Below are positions 1 through 8,789 of a stretch of DNA of 64,000 bases, piece after piece; positions within the stretch are counted from its first letter, which is position 1, and each line of letters begins with the position of its first letter. The notes beneath the pieces were generated by a model. That model was not told the DNA's origin, made no database searches, and saw nothing but the letters and a program-made list of their open reading frames with translations. The translations under genes were made by a program, and so were the position numbers. Source of the DNA: Deltaproteobacteria bacterium (GTDB taxonomy: Bacteria > Myxococcota_A > UBA9160 > SZUA-336); contig JAJDAJ010000040.1 in assembly GCA_029261925.1 (NCBI GenBank), positions 1 through 64,000 of the forward strand, in the 5' to 3' direction.

Positions 1-1
1 C

Positions 2-706
2 CCGGCGCCCGCGGACGTCCTGGCGAGCTGGCACGGTCGGCTCGATGGCCGTCACTTCCGGGCGCGGATGCGGCTGGAGATGAGTCGCTACGGCATGGAC
101 GAGGTGCGCGAGCTCGTCGTGTACCGCGCCGATGAGGCCGGCACCCTGGAGCGCCTGCTGGTGCGCTTCGAGCGCCCGCCCGACCTGCGCGATGTGCGCC
201 TGCTGTATCGCGAGCTGGCGGGCCGGGCCGCCGAGTATTTCATGTACACGCCGTCCACGCGCCGGGTGCGCCGCCTGCCGCCCAGCGTGGCCGACGACGA
301 CCTCTACGGGGTCGATCTCGAGTTCCTGGGCTTCGGCGTGGCGGAGACCGAGCCGACCGAGGTCCTGGGCCTCGCGCTCGAGCGCCTCGACGATCGCGTC
401 ACGTATCGCCTGCGGGAGCGGGCGCTGCAGCCGGGTCCCCGATTCGACGAGCGGACCACCTGGATCGACCGCGAGAGCTCCGTGGCGCTGCAGACCGAGC
501 TGCTCCGCGGCGGGCAGCTGGTGCTGCGCGCGCGCGTGCTCGAGCTGCGCGAGATCGACGGCGTGCCGACGCCCGTGCGCACGCGCTTCCTGCGGCCCGG
601 GGAGCGTCGCGAGGTCTTGCTGCACGTGGACTCGATCGACTACCGCACGGCGCTGCCGGCCGACGCGTTCTCGGTCCTGGATCTCGCCCGGCCGGGCAGC
701 CGCTGA
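2..706 (+). CDS. outer membrane lipoprotein-sorting (LolA-like) protein, 5' partial
   Basis: The reading frame is open to the left edge of the window, so the N-terminus (signal peptide and first strands) is missing; about 235 codons are present. The visible part is charged and beta-strand-like, with alternating short strands and motifs such as YTPSTRRVRRLP and TTWIDRESSVALQTEL. These are typical of the LolA_like outer membrane lipoprotein-sorting family, which is often encoded beside MMPL/RND transporters and is thought to carry lipids or lipoproteins across the periplasm. Its TGA overlaps the ATG of acyP by one base (TGATG), so the two are probably co-translated. The first in-frame ATG (68) lies inside conserved sequence and is unlikely to be the true start. 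Family assignment is by sequence feel, not by a search. Confidence 0.6.
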   Translation, partial: PAPADVLASWHGRLDGRHFRARMRLEMSRYGMDEVRELVVYRADEAGTLERLLVRFERPPDLRDVRLLYRELAGRAAEYFMYTPSTRRVRRLPPSVADDDLYGVDLEFLGFGVAETEPTEVLGLALERLDDRVTYRLRERALQPGPRFDERTTWIDRESSVALQTELLRGGQLVLRARVLELREIDGVPTPVRTRFLRPGERREVLLHVDSIDYRTALPADAFSVLDLARPGSR

Positions 707-972
707 TGCGCGTGCGCGTGCGCGTGCGCGGTCGCGTCCAGGGGGTCTGGTTCCGCGAGTCCACCCGGCGCGCCGCCGAGGGCGCGGGCGTTCGTGGCTG
801 GGTGTGCAATCGTCGGGACGGCAGCGTCGAGGCGCTGCTCGACGGCGCGTCCGCCGCCGTGCGCAGCGTCGTGGACTTCATGGGCGTCGGCCCGGAGCAG
901 GCGCGGGTCGCGGAGGTCGCGGTCACGGACGAGCCCCCGGGCGAGACCCCTGCAGGCTTCGAGGTGCACTGA
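706..972 (+). CDS. acyP: acylphosphatase
   Basis: This 88-residue protein has the usual acylphosphatase length and hydrolyses the carboxyl-phosphate bond of acyl phosphates in the cytoplasm. The phosphate-binding loop is GRVQGVWFRES, with the catalytic Arg in WFRES, and the catalytic Asn follows in GWVCNRRDGSVEA. The last Gly of the usual VQGVGFR loop is Trp here, a common variant. The N-terminus alternates Arg and Val because it is encoded by a (CGTGCG)-type tandem repeat just after the ATG. It overlaps its upstream neighbour by one base and the next gene by three (TGATG), so it sits in a translationally coupled trio. Confidence 0.93.
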   Translation: MRVRVRVRGRVQGVWFRESTRRAAEGAGVRGWVCNRRDGSVEALLDGASAAVRSVVDFMGVGPEQARVAEVAVTDEPPGETPAGFEVH

Positions 973-1880
973 TGCGCGTGGGAATCACCGGCTCGAGCGG
1001 ACTCATCGGGAGCGCACTGGCGCGCGCGCTGGCAGCGCGCGGCGACGCGGTGGTGCGCTTCGTTCGCGGGCGCGAGCCGGCCGGGCCGGGCGAGCGGCGC
1101 TGGGACCCCGACCGCGGCGAGGTCTCGCCCGGCGCGCTGGATGGCCTCGACGCGCTGGTGAACCTGGCCGGCGAGAACCTCGGCCGCGGGCGCTGGACCG
1201 ACGCGTACAGGCGCCGCATCCGCGACAGCCGCGTGCGCGGCACGCGCGCGCTCTGCGACGCCCTGCTGCGCTCCTCTGCGCCGCCGGGCGTGCTGGTCTC
1301 GGCCTCGGCCCTGGGGTACTACGGCGACCGCGGCGGGGCCTGGCTCGACGAGGACAGCCCGCCGGGCGAGGGCTTCCTGCCGGAGCTCTGTCGCGACTGG
1401 GAGGCCGCAGCGGGCCGCGCGTGCGAGGCGGGCACGCGCGTGGTCTGCCTGCGTATCGGCGTGGTGCTGCATCCCGACGGAGGCGCGCTCGCGAGGATGC
1501 TCCGGGTCTTCCGGATCGGCCTGGGCGGGCCAGTGGGCGGGGGCGAGCAGTTCGTGAGCTGGGTCTCGCGTCCCGACGTCGTGGGCGCCGCCCTGCGCGC
1601 CCTCGACGACGCGCGCCTGGCGGGCCCCGTCAACGCGGTCTCGCCCGACCCGGTGCCGCAGGCGCGGCTCGCGCAGGTGCTCGGCGCGGCCCTGGGCCGG
1701 CCCGCTTTCTTGCCGCTGCCCGGCGTGGCCGTGCGGCTTGCCTGGGGCGAGATGGGTGAGGCCCTGCTGCTCCACAGCGCGCGCATCCGCCCCGCGCGCC
1801 TGCTCGGCATCGATCATCCCTTCGCGCACCCCGAGCTCGGGCGTGCACTGCCGGAGATCCTCGAGTCCGGTGAGGGCTAG
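972..1880 (+). CDS. TIGR01777 family SDR/epimerase-like protein
   Basis: A 302-residue protein of the TIGR01777 family (YfcH/SDR39U1-like), atypical short-chain dehydrogenases of unknown substrate. The NAD(P)-binding glycine motif is at the extreme N-terminus (GITGSSGLIGSALA), followed by NLAGENLGRGRW and SASALGYYGD, which are hallmarks of the family. The C-terminal part (LPGVAVRLAWGEMGEALL) matches the DUF1731 tail. The start is the ATG overlapping the acyP stop (TGATG); longer upstream extensions of this frame are only the shadow of acyP. It converges with the yqgE gene on the other strand, and the two stop codons share bases. Confidence 0.9.
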   Translation: MRVGITGSSGLIGSALARALAARGDAVVRFVRGREPAGPGERRWDPDRGEVSPGALDGLDALVNLAGENLGRGRWTDAYRRRIRDSRVRGTRALCDALLRSSAPPGVLVSASALGYYGDRGGAWLDEDSPPGEGFLPELCRDWEAAAGRACEAGTRVVCLRIGVVLHPDGGALARMLRVFRIGLGGPVGGGEQFVSWVSRPDVVGAALRALDDARLAGPVNAVSPDPVPQARLAQVLGAALGRPAFLPLPGVAVRLAWGEMGEALLLHSARIRPARLLGIDHPFAHPELGRALPEILESGEG

Positions 1881-2428
1881 TGCACGCCCGGGGCGCTGAC
1901 GAGCGTGGAGGGCTCCACGCCGATCGAGCGCAGCGCCTCGTTCCACATCTGCTCGCCCGGGACCTCGAAGACGAGCCGGGCGATGGCCTCCGCGGTCAGC
2001 CAGGCGCCCATGGCCATCTCGCCGCCGAGCTGTCCGGCGCCCCAGCCCGCATAGCCCAGCAGGAAGCGCGCGTGGCGCGGCGGCTCGCCGGCGAGCGCGC
2101 GCAGCTCGTCCGGCGAGCTGGACAGGTAGAGGTCCGCGGCGAGCTGCACGGCGTCGGGCGCCGCCGCGCTGCCGGAGTGCACCACCCAGCCGCTGCGGGG
2201 CATCACGGGACCGCCGTACCCGGCGACGTCGTCGGCGTCCCCGGCCCAGCTGAAGCCCGTGGTCTCGAGCACGTCGACCACGCGCAGGTCGGTCGGGCGG
2301 TTGACGACCAGTCCGAACGACTGCTCGGGCGTGTGCTCGACCATGAGGACCACCGAGCGCTCGAAGTTCGGGTCCGCGAGCTGGGGCATCGCCAGCAGCA
2401 GTCCAGGTGCGATCGAGCGCTGGTCCAT
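1877..2428 (-). CDS. YqgE/AlgH family protein (UPF0301)
   Basis: A 183-residue protein starting MDQRSIAPGLLLAMPQL. It has the diagnostic YqgE/AlgH features: an N-terminal PGLLLAMP and FERSVVLMVEH, then FGLVVNRPTD, GGPVMPRSGWVVH and FLLGYAGWGAGQLGGE. The family is common in proteobacteria and its biochemical role is not settled; in pseudomonads AlgH has been linked to alginate and other gene expression. The ATG at 2428 gives the usual family length. The frame stays open further upstream, but that sequence is antisense to the DsbA-like gene. It ends tail-to-tail with the SDR gene. Confidence 0.92.
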   Translation of the reverse strand: MDQRSIAPGLLLAMPQLADPNFERSVVLMVEHTPEQSFGLVVNRPTDLRVVDVLETTGFSWAGDADDVAGYGGPVMPRSGWVVHSGSAAAPDAVQLAADLYLSSSPDELRALAGEPPRHARFLLGYAGWGAGQLGGEMAMGAWLTAEAIARLVFEVPGEQMWNEALRSIGVEPSTLVSAPGVH

Positions 2429-2494
2429 CGACGTGGAATCTAGCAAGCCGCGAGGGCTAAGCTGGGTGCGGCCCGCGGGGGCCGGAGGACGACG

Positions 2495-3085
2495 ATGCAG
2501 ATCCCCTTTTTCTTCGACTACGCCTGCCCCTGGGCCTTCCTGGGCAGCTCGCGCGTCGAGGCCTACCTGAAGGACCTCGACGTGGAGGTCGATTTCCGGC
2601 CCGTGCACCTGTCGAGCCTCAAGGAGCCGTCGGCGGGCAAGGCCCCCGAGCTCGGGCCGCGCAAGAAGCAGAACCTGGCGAACGACCTGCGCCACTGGTG
2701 CGAGCTGGTCGGCGTGGAGCTCAACCCCGACGCGCGCGGGCTCGTGGGCAAGAGCACACGGCTGGCGCTGAAGGCGGCCCTGGTCGCGAAGGACGCCGGC
2801 AGGCTCGGCGCCTTCCATCACCCCGCCTACCGCGCGCGCTGGTGCGAGGCGCGCGACCTCTCCGAGCGCGAGGTCGTCGGCGAGCTGCTCGAGGGCGCGG
2901 GTCTCGACGCCGCGGCGGCGCTGGAGCGGGCCGAGAGCGACGAGCTCGAGCGCCGTCTCGACGCCGACACCCAGGCCACCATCGAGCGCGGCGTCTTCGG
3001 CGTTCCGACGCTGCTGGTGGGCGACGAGCTGATCTGGGGCAACGACCGCCTGGAGCTGGTGCGCTTCTACGCGCAGCGCCGGTGA
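2495..3085 (+). CDS. DsbA-fold oxidoreductase (HCCA isomerase / GST-kappa-like)
   Basis: A 196-residue DsbA-superfamily protein without signal peptide, so probably cytoplasmic. The active site at residues 8-14 is DYACPWAFLG. It has a single Cys-Pro-Trp-Ala rather than a CxxC pair, as in 2-hydroxychromene-2-carboxylate isomerases and kappa-class glutathione transferases. The cis-proline loop is GVFGVPTLLV, and the C-terminus has WGNDRLELV, both typical of that group. A GGAGG ribosome site lies a few bases before the ATG. With a single Cys it is more likely a glutathione-dependent isomerase or transferase than a disulfide oxidase. The substrate cannot be told from context. Confidence 0.85.
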   Translation: MQIPFFFDYACPWAFLGSSRVEAYLKDLDVEVDFRPVHLSSLKEPSAGKAPELGPRKKQNLANDLRHWCELVGVELNPDARGLVGKSTRLALKAALVAKDAGRLGAFHHPAYRARWCEARDLSEREVVGELLEGAGLDAAAALERAESDELERRLDADTQATIERGVFGVPTLLVGDELIWGNDRLELVRFYAQRR

Positions 3086-3170
3086 GCGGAACCCGGGGGC
3101 GGCCGGGCGGTTGCTCCCTGAGTGCCCCGGCAGCGGGCCGCGGGCGCCCGGCCGGCGCGAGGGAGTGCAG

Positions 3171-3590
3171 ATGACGTCCATGGGCAGCGGAGCACGCCTG
3201 CTGGCGCTGGTCCTGGCGCTCTCGCTCGGCTGCGCGACGACCGGGCAGCGCTTCGACCCGGACTCGGTGCCGCTGATCCGCATCGGCGAGAGCACGGCGA
3301 CCGAGGTGCGCGACCTGTTCGGGCAGCCCGAGAGCATCCGCTCCACGGGCTCGGGGCGCCTGCGCTTCCGCTACCGCTTCGTCGAGGAGCGCAGCGCCGA
3401 CACCCGCATGCTGACGCGCATCGCCGCATTCGCCGCCTTCATCCTGGGCCGCGGCTGGATCTGGTCCCCGGTGAACGTGCGCTATCGCAACCGCATCGAG
3501 CACCGGCTCGACGTGGTCTTCGACGGCGAGGGCGTCGTGGACGATTACGCCTACGAGCGGACGGAGACGCCCACGCGTCAGGTCTACTGA
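3171..3590 (+). CDS. BamE/SmpA-OmlA-like outer membrane lipoprotein
   Basis: A 139-residue lipoprotein. The start at 3171 is preferred over an upstream ATG (3111) because it follows GGGAG and gives a normal lipoprotein signal peptide ending LALSLGC, with the lipidated Cys in LGCATT. The mature part has the SmpA/OmlA (BamE) pattern: a short linker, then PLIRIGESTATEVRDLFGQP and a beta-rich end. BamE itself assists the BAM complex, but many proteins share this small fold, so its partner is unknown. Residue -3 of the lipobox is Ser rather than Leu, a weaker but accepted lipobox. Confidence 0.75.
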   Translation: MTSMGSGARLLALVLALSLGCATTGQRFDPDSVPLIRIGESTATEVRDLFGQPESIRSTGSGRLRFRYRFVEERSADTRMLTRIAAFAAFILGRGWIWSPVNVRYRNRIEHRLDVVFDGEGVVDDYAYERTETPTRQVY

Positions 3591-3626
3591 CGCCCGCGGC
3601 GGCGAAGCGATCGACGGGGCGATACC

Positions 3627-4937
3627 TTGCCGCGCATGCACGAGGCCGTGGCCGACCTGCTCGACTTCATCGACGCGTCACCGACGCCGTACCACGCCGT
3701 GGCGGCCGGCGTGGCGCGTCTCGAGGCCGCGGGCTTCGAGCGCCGCGACGAGGCCGATCTCTGGGAGCTCTCGCCGGGCGACCGCTGCTGGGTCGAGCGG
3801 GGCGGTGGCAGCCTGATCGCCTTCGAGGTCGGCAGCGAGGCGCCGGCCGATGCCGGATTCCGCTGGATCGGCGCCCACACCGACTCGCCGAACCTGCGCC
3901 TGAAGCCGCGCGCCGACGTGGTGGCGGAGGGCTACCGTCAGCTCGCCGTCGAGCCCTACGGGGGGCTGCTGCTGCACACCTGGCTCGACCGCGACCTCTC
4001 GCTGGCCGGACGCGTCAGCCTGCGCGCCGCTGCCGGCGCGCCGCGCAGCGTGCTCGTCGACCTCGAGCGTCCCCTGCTGCGCGTGCCCAGCCTGGCGATC
4101 CACCTGGACCGGTCGGTCAAGGAGAGCCTGCAGCTCGACCCGCAGAAGCACGCAGTGCCGGTCTGCGGGCTCGAGGATGCACCGCCGCTCGCGGAGCTGC
4201 TCGCAGAAGAGCTGCGCGCGCGCGGGATCGCCGACGTCGCTCCCGGCGAGGTGCTGGCGTTCGACCTGATGCTCTACGACGTCCAGCGCGCCGGCGTGAC
4301 CGGCACGGGCGACAGCTTCGTCTGTGCGTCGCGGCTCGACAATCTCGCCTCCTGCCACGCTGCGCTCTCGGCGCTGGTGCGTTGCGCGGGTGTCGACACG
4401 CCGTTCACGCGTGGGCTGGTGCTCTACGACCACGAGGAGGTCGGCAGCCGCAGCGCCACCGGTGCCCAGGGCCCGTTCCTGCTCGACGTCCTCGGTCGCT
4501 GCGCCGACGCGTACAAGGGCGGCGCGCCGCAGGCGCTCGCGCGCGCCCGCGCGCGCTCGATGCTGGTCTCGGTGGACATGGCGCACGCGGTCCATCCGAA
4601 CTACGCCGATCGCCACGAGCCCGGCCACCGGCCCGTGATCGGCGGCGGTCCGGTGATCAAGCTGAACCAGGACCAGGCCTACGCCAGCGATGGCGTGACC
4701 TCCGCGCGCTTCACGGCGCTCTGCGACGAGGTCGGCGTCGAGCCGCAGCACTTCGTGGTGCGCAGCGATCTGGCCTGCGGCTCGACCATCGGCCCGATCA
4801 GCGCCGCGCGCGTCGGCATCCCCACCGTCGACGTCGGCAGCCCGATGCTCTCGATGCACTCCTGCCGCGAGATGGCCGGAACGGCCGACGTCGCGCCCAT
4901 GATCGCGGTCCTCGAGGCCTTTCACCGCCGGAGCTGA
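3627..4937 (+). CDS. M18 family aminopeptidase (aspartyl aminopeptidase type)
   Basis: A 436-residue (or 433) zinc-dependent exopeptidase of family M18, which removes N-terminal, often acidic, residues. The two-metal site is intact: GAHTDSP (His ligand), CASRLDNLAS (bridging Asp), DHEEVGS (catalytic and ligand Glu), DMAHAVHPNYADRHE (Asp and His). The family start SPTPYHAVAAG is at the N-terminus. The frame opens with TTG at 3627 and has an ATG three codons later at 3636; either could start translation. The length matches the cytosolic family. It is followed five bases later by the TPR lipoprotein gene on the same strand. Confidence 0.93.
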   Translation: MPRMHEAVADLLDFIDASPTPYHAVAAGVARLEAAGFERRDEADLWELSPGDRCWVERGGGSLIAFEVGSEAPADAGFRWIGAHTDSPNLRLKPRADVVAEGYRQLAVEPYGGLLLHTWLDRDLSLAGRVSLRAAAGAPRSVLVDLERPLLRVPSLAIHLDRSVKESLQLDPQKHAVPVCGLEDAPPLAELLAEELRARGIADVAPGEVLAFDLMLYDVQRAGVTGTGDSFVCASRLDNLASCHAALSALVRCAGVDTPFTRGLVLYDHEEVGSRSATGAQGPFLLDVLGRCADAYKGGAPQALARARARSMLVSVDMAHAVHPNYADRHEPGHRPVIGGGPVIKLNQDQAYASDGVTSARFTALCDEVGVEPQHFVVRSDLACGSTIGPISAARVGIPTVDVGSPMLSMHSCREMAGTADVAPMIAVLEAFHRRS

Positions 4938-4942
4938 GCTGC

Positions 4943-5842
4943 ATGTACAAGACCCGTCTCGCCATCCTGCTGGTCTGCTCGACGCTGCTCGCGAGCTGCG
5001 CCTCGGGGCCGAGTCTGCGCCCGGTGCAGAAAGACCTGGCCGAGGACCGCCCGGGGGCGGCGCTGGAGAAGATCGAGCCGATCGTCGCCGAGTTCCCGGA
5101 GAGCTTCGAGGCGCGCATGCTCCTGGGCCACGCCCACTACCGGATCGCGCGCCAGGCGCTCGACGGCGGCGACGAGGAGACCTACGCATCGCACCTGGAG
5201 AAGGCGCTCGACGCCTACGTCGAGGCGACGCGGATCCGGCCCGATCAGCCCGGTCCGCACACGAACATGGCGATCATCGCCGCCTACCGCTCCGACATGC
5301 GCGGTGCGCTCGAGGGCCTGGAGAACGCCGCCGAGCTGAGCCCGAACAGCCCGATCGCCTACGCCAACCTGGCCGAGGTGCACATCTACCTGGGCAACAT
5401 GACGCGGGCGCGCGCCATGCTCGACAAGGCCCGGAAGCTGGGAGCGCATCCCGTGATCGTCGAGATCAACGAGGTGCTGGCCGCCTGGAAGGACGGCGAC
5501 ATGGTCGAGGCGCGCGACATCTTCGACGGCGCCTACGCCCTCAACCCCGAGTACGTGCAGGTCTGGAACGAGGCGCCGGTGGCGCAGCCGATCGAGACCT
5601 TCGACGACTTCGTCCAGCACTGCTGCCGCGAGGTGACCTGCGGGCCTTACATGCGTCTCCCGTGCGAGCGCATGCAGCTCGAGGTGGCGGAGCGGGAGCT
5701 CGCCGCCGAGACCCTGCGTCGCGAGCGCGAGGCCGAGAACCGGCGCCGGCGGCGCCTGCGCGAGATCTACGCCGAGCCGGAAGCCCGTCGCGGCGGCGTG
5801 TCGATCGAGATCGAGGAGCCCGAGGAGGACGCGGCCCCCTAG
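4943..5842 (+). CDS. TPR-repeat lipoprotein
   Basis: A 299-residue lipoprotein with a signal peptide ending LLASC (a good lipobox; Cys at about residue 18). Tetratricopeptide repeats follow between about residues 30 and 220, for example YVEATRIRPDQPGPHTNMAI and NAAELSPNSPIAYANLAEVH. A Cys-containing segment (FVQHCCREVTCGPY) and a highly charged, probably coiled-coil C-terminus come after. It is probably anchored in the outer or inner membrane facing the periplasm and acts as a protein-interaction scaffold. The exact function is unknown. The ATG at 4943 lies five bases after the peptidase stop. It converges with pntB, whose stop is only six bases away. Confidence 0.85.
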   Translation: MYKTRLAILLVCSTLLASCASGPSLRPVQKDLAEDRPGAALEKIEPIVAEFPESFEARMLLGHAHYRIARQALDGGDEETYASHLEKALDAYVEATRIRPDQPGPHTNMAIIAAYRSDMRGALEGLENAAELSPNSPIAYANLAEVHIYLGNMTRARAMLDKARKLGAHPVIVEINEVLAAWKDGDMVEARDIFDGAYALNPEYVQVWNEAPVAQPIETFDDFVQHCCREVTCGPYMRLPCERMQLEVAERELAAETLRREREAENRRRRRLREIYAEPEARRGGVSIEIEEPEEDAAP

Positions 5843-5848
5843 CGCGCC

Positions 5849-7225
5849 TCAGACCTCCTTGAGCGCGGCGATGATGCGCTCGACCATGCTCTTGGCATCA
5901 CCGAAGAGCATCATGGTCTGCGGCAGGAAGTACAGGGGGTTCTCGATGCCCGCGAAGCCGGGATTCAGGCTGCGCTTGACCACCATGACCGTCCGCGCCC
6001 GGTCGACCTCGAGGATGGGCATGCCGTAGATCGGGCTGCTCGGGTTCTCCCGCGCGTCGGGATTGGTGACGTCGTTCGCGCCGAGCACCAGCGCCACGTC
6101 GGTGCGCGGGAAGGAGGGATTGATCTCCTCCATCTCCACGAGCTGCTCGTAGGGAACGTCGGCCTCGGCCAGCAGCACGTTCATGTGCCCCGGCATGCGG
6201 CCCGCGACCGGGTGGATCGCGAAGCGCACCTCGATGCCGCGCTGGCCGAGCATGTCGGCCAGCTCGCGCACCGCGTGCTGGGCCTGGGCCACCGCCAGAC
6301 CGTAGCCGGGCACGATCGTCACCGAGCGCGCCACGTCGAGGATCATGGCGGCCTCGTCGGCCGAGCCGCTCTTCACCGGTCCGCGCTCGCCGGTCGCGCC
6401 GCCGCCCATCTCCTGAGTGGCGCCGAATCCCCCGAAGATCACGTTGAACAGCGAACGGTTCATGGCCTTGCACATGATGTTCGTGAGCACGATCCCCGAC
6501 GCTCCGACCAGCGATCCGCTGATGATCAGGACCTGGTTGCCGAGGATGAAGCCGGTCGCGCAGGCGGCAAGGCCCGAGTAGGAGTTGAGCAGGGAGATCA
6601 CGACCGGCATGTCCGCGCCGCCGATGGGGATCACCAGGAGCACGCCGAGCAGCAGCGCGAGCGCCGCCATGGCCCAGAAGGACGTGGTCGCGGCCGGGTC
6701 GATCACGACCTGCGCGCAGAGCGCCACGATGAGCACGGCGATCAGCGCGTTGATGATCTGCTGACCCGGAAAGAGCAGCGGCTGCCCGTCCATCAGCTCC
6801 TGGAGCTTCGCGAACGCGATGAAGCTGCCGCTGAGCGTGACCGCCCCGATCAGCGTCCCCGCGACGATCGGCACGCCGACCTGCGGAGGCGGCGAGATGC
6901 CCATGGACTCCAGCCGCACCAGCTCGGCCGCTGCGACCAGCGCCGAGGCCGCGCCGCCGAGGCCGTTGAATGCCGCGACCATCTGCGGCATCGCGGTCAT
7001 CTCGACGCGCCGAGCCACGAGCGCGCCGACCACGCTGCCCAGGATCACACCCGCTGCGATGCCGCCGTAGTGGATCACGTCGTGGTGGAGCAGGGTGGCG
7101 ATGACGGCGATCGCCATCCCGATCGCGGCGATCAGGTTGCCGCTCGGCGCAGTCTTCGGGGAGCCGAGGCGCTTGATGCCGAAGATGAAGCACACGGACG
7201 CGATCAGGTAGGCGACCGGGATCAA
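5849..7225 (-). CDS. pntB: NAD(P)(+) transhydrogenase subunit beta
   Basis: A 458-residue membrane subunit of the proton-translocating transhydrogenase, which uses the proton gradient to drive hydride transfer from NADH to NADP+. The N-terminal two thirds are hydrophobic helices (IASVCFIFGIKRL, then several more, including GNQVLIISGSLVGASG). The C-terminal NADP-binding domain contains VPGYGLAVAQAQHAV and LVLGANDVTNPDA. Translation probably starts at TTG 7225, because this codon overlaps the pntAB stop as TTGA and the protein then begins exactly where the family begins. It is last in the three-gene pnt set. Confidence 0.95.
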   Translation of the reverse strand: MIPVAYLIASVCFIFGIKRLGSPKTAPSGNLIAAIGMAIAVIATLLHHDVIHYGGIAAGVILGSVVGALVARRVEMTAMPQMVAAFNGLGGAASALVAAAELVRLESMGISPPPQVGVPIVAGTLIGAVTLSGSFIAFAKLQELMDGQPLLFPGQQIINALIAVLIVALCAQVVIDPAATTSFWAMAALALLLGVLLVIPIGGADMPVVISLLNSYSGLAACATGFILGNQVLIISGSLVGASGIVLTNIMCKAMNRSLFNVIFGGFGATQEMGGGATGERGPVKSGSADEAAMILDVARSVTIVPGYGLAVAQAQHAVRELADMLGQRGIEVRFAIHPVAGRMPGHMNVLLAEADVPYEQLVEMEEINPSFPRTDVALVLGANDVTNPDARENPSSPIYGMPILEVDRARTVMVVKRSLNPGFAGIENPLYFLPQTMMLFGDAKSMVERIIAALKEV

Positions 7226-7515
7226 GCGTCGGTCCCCCGGCTGCGGAACATCTTGAGCATCCGGTCGGTGACCATGAAGCCGCCGACGACGTTGACCGTG
7301 GCCAGCGCGACCGCGATCACGCCCAGGATCGAGGTGAGGCCGCTCTGCGCGTGGCCTGCGGCCAGCAGCGCCCCGATCATCGCGATGCCCGAGATCGCGT
7401 TGGAGCCCGACATCAGCGGCGTGTGCAGCGTCGGCGGGACCTTCGTGATCAGCTCGAAGCCGGTGAACATGGCCAGGACGAAGACCGTGATCACCAGGAG
7501 GAAGTCGCCCTCCAT
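7222..7515 (-). CDS. pntAB: NAD(P) transhydrogenase subunit alpha part 2 (membrane domain)
   Basis: A 97-residue hydrophobic protein, the separate membrane part of the alpha subunit found in three-subunit transhydrogenases such as that of Rhodospirillum rubrum. It begins MEGDFLLVITVFVLAMF and carries the conserved ITKVPPTLHTPLMSGSNAIS loop, then two further helices. The ATG at 7515 overlaps the pntAA stop by one base (TGATG), and its own stop overlaps the pntB start. It forms the proton channel with PntB. Confidence 0.95.
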   Translation of the reverse strand: MEGDFLLVITVFVLAMFTGFELITKVPPTLHTPLMSGSNAISGIAMIGALLAAGHAQSGLTSILGVIAVALATVNVVGGFMVTDRMLKMFRSRGTDA

Positions 7516-8660
7516 CAGCCCTCCAGCGCGGCGCGCACCCGCTCGTTCATGATCTGGCCCTCGTGCGTGACCAGAGGCTCGCGCGTGAGCTCGTCCTCGA
7601 GGTCGAGGACCAGCTCGCCGTCGGGCACCAGGTGCATCAGGTAGTTCTCGAAGTTGCGCGAGAGCATCTGGCTGGCGTGTACGGGCACGCTGCTCGCCAG
7701 GTCGATGAGGCCGTGGATCCTCACGCCGCGGTGCTCCACGACCTCGCCGGGACGCGTGAGCTCGCAGTTCCCGCCCTGCTCGGCGGCGAGGTCCATGATC
7801 AGGGCGCCCGGGCGCATGCGCTCGGCCTGCGCGCGGTCGACCAGGATCGGGGCGCGCCGACCGGGCACCAGCGCCGTGCAGAAGATCATGTCGGCCGCCG
7901 CCATGTGGTCGGACAGGATCTCGCGCTGGCGCGCCTGCTGCTCCGGCGTCAGCTCGCGCGCGTAGCCGCCTGCGTCCTCGGCGTCGTCGCCGAGCGCCTC
8001 CTGGGCGACGAAGCGCGCGCCCAGGCTCTCGACCTGCTCCTTGACCGCGGCGCGCACATCGAACGCCTCGACCACCGCACCCAGCCGGCGCGCGGTGGCG
8101 ATCGCCTGCAGGCCCGCCACGCCGGCGCCGAGCACGAGCACGCGGGCGGGCTTGAGGGTGCCGGCCGCGGTCATCATCATGGGCATGATCCGGGGCAGGG
8201 CTGTGGCCGCGATGAGTACGGCCTTGTAGCCGGCGATCGTGCTCTGCGAGCTGAGCACGTCCATGCTCTGGGCGCGCGTGATGCGCGGCATGAGGTCCAT
8301 GGCGAAGGCGCTCACGCGACGCTCGGCCAGACGCCGCACGGCGTCCGGGCTGGAGAGCGGCTGGAGCACCGAGAGCAGCACCGTGCCGTCGGCCAGCAGG
8401 TCGGCCTCGTGGCCGCCGGCCAGCGGCCCGGGCGGGCGCACCTTCGCGACCAGCTCGGCGGCCTCGCCCAGCGCGCGCGCGTCGGGGGCGAGCTTGGCCC
8501 CGGCGGCCTCGAAGTCGGCGTCGGGGAACTCCGTCGCAGCACTGCCCGCGCTCTCGACCCGCACCTCGAGACCCTTGGCGGTCAGGCGGCCGACCGACTC
8601 GGGAACGAGCGCGATGCGGCGCTCTCCCCCGGCCGTCTCGCGCGGAACGCCGATGATCAC
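7515..8660 (-). CDS. pntAA: NAD(P) transhydrogenase subunit alpha part 1 (soluble NAD domain)
   Basis: A 381-residue soluble NAD(H)-binding domain. The N-terminus MIIGVPRETAGGERRIALVP is the alanine dehydrogenase/PNT signature. The Rossmann motif is VLVLGAGVAGLQAIATARRL, and RAPILVD with ALIMDLAAEQGGN follows, as in PntA. It starts at GTG 8660, with GGGAGG a few bases upstream. Splitting of PntA into AA and AB, with AA lacking any membrane helix, matches the alphaproteobacterial/deltaproteobacterial type rather than the fused E. coli type. The 129 bases upstream separate it from the queuosine-salvage gene on the same strand and could hold a promoter, but none is obvious. Confidence 0.96.
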   Translation of the reverse strand: MIIGVPRETAGGERRIALVPESVGRLTAKGLEVRVESAGSAATEFPDADFEAAGAKLAPDARALGEAAELVAKVRPPGPLAGGHEADLLADGTVLLSVLQPLSSPDAVRRLAERRVSAFAMDLMPRITRAQSMDVLSSQSTIAGYKAVLIAATALPRIMPMMMTAAGTLKPARVLVLGAGVAGLQAIATARRLGAVVEAFDVRAAVKEQVESLGARFVAQEALGDDAEDAGGYARELTPEQQARQREILSDHMAAADMIFCTALVPGRRAPILVDRAQAERMRPGALIMDLAAEQGGNCELTRPGEVVEHRGVRIHGLIDLASSVPVHASQMLSRNFENYLMHLVPDGELVLDLEDELTREPLVTHEGQIMNERVRAALEG

Positions 8661-8789
8661 TCGGAACCTCCCGGGGCGCCTGCCGGCCGGGCCGGCACGA
8701 AGGCGGGGGCACGGGCGGACATCACCCGCGAACGCGCGAACCGTAGCGAGCGCCCGATGCTCGTGCCACGGCGCCTGGCGGCGTTCCCG

